DNA of 18,379 bases, from NCBI GenBank assembly GCA_002005505.1, contig KV908683.1, positions 110,105 to 128,483 on the forward strand, written 5' to 3'. Made by a program: the position numbers and the translations under genes. A model generated the notes under the pieces. It had not been told where the DNA came from and did no database searches. It saw only the letters and a list, made by a program, of their open reading frames with translations. The DNA comes from Botryococcus braunii (Eukaryota; Chlorophyta; Trebouxiophyceae). Shown piece after piece: positions 18,163 to 18,379 of the stretch. The stretch's first letter is position 1; each line of letters opens with the position of its first letter.

Positions 18163-18379
18163 ATAATTCCAAAACCACAGTGACGTTCTCGCTCTCGTAT
18201 TTTTGACCAAGCTTACTTGGAATCATGCCCCCACCCTAGCTGTTGATTTACCTCTAAGCGGAGAAGCGGTGATGGCAGCATCAATGCTATTTAAAGCGCT
18301 GCCATCAGGGCTTCCTTTGCCACAATGCGCAGCTGTTGCAAGCTTGCATGCCTTGCGAGAGCTTGTCACCCGACCGACT
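18163..18379 (+). other. Possible partial coding exon running off the right edge
   Basis: One plus-strand frame is open without a stop from just after a TAA near 18,162 to the window end. It reads, among others, SDVLALVFLTKLTWNHAPTL and then MAASMLFKALPSGLPLPQCA (from the ATG at 18271). The composition is alanine/leucine-rich and ordinary for a protein. No domain is recognised, and 217 bases is short enough for chance. Confidence 0.2.

Overview
This window is repeat-rich eukaryotic nuclear DNA. It has long (CA)n, (CT)n and (GA)n microsatellites, spliced-looking short open frames, a CACTA-type DNA transposon signature and a Ty1/copia-type LTR retrotransposon. There is no bacterial operon structure, and no rRNA or tRNA gene was recognised. 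CACTA ends together with a copia element suggest the plant/green-algal lineage, but the sequence alone does not settle the organism.

Layout. 1-588 is flanking DNA with no recognisable gene, ending in a small duplicated and inverted motif. 589-9199 is bounded by 45-bp imperfect inverted repeats beginning CACTAGT. Just inside each end lies a roughly 0.5-0.6 kb array of TTTGGGA/TCCCAAA words, the classic subterminal architecture of CACTA (En/Spm) elements. The interior has no intact transposase. It holds microsatellites, G- and C-runs, small duplications and a few weak exon-like stretches. 9200-16409 is a copia-type retrotransposon: a 5' LTR cut short by the CACTA end, a primer-binding-like site, a 500-base highly structured leader, a 1032-codon gag-protease-integrase frame, a frameshifted reverse transcriptase/RNase H region, a 3' untranslated stretch and a complete 3' LTR. 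16410-18379 is flanking DNA with only weak candidate exons.

The two mobile elements are directly adjacent. The right CACTA end lies inside the copia 5' LTR, yet the DNA outside the left CACTA end is not LTR. The simple story of one CACTA insertion into the LTR therefore does not fit without a rearrangement, a different partner end or an assembly join.

The most striking unexplained signal is in the copia leader. Three hairpins of the same design (CCT, 8-base TGNNNNAT loop, AGG, a single-base bulge on the 3' side, then an outer stem) have quite different outer stems that still pair. The last one ends 4 bases before the gag start codon. Other hairpins fill the rest of the leader. Separately, nearly all damage between about 13,060 and 16,410 is loss of single bases, mostly in short homopolymers. 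That looks more like a low-accuracy consensus stretch than natural decay.
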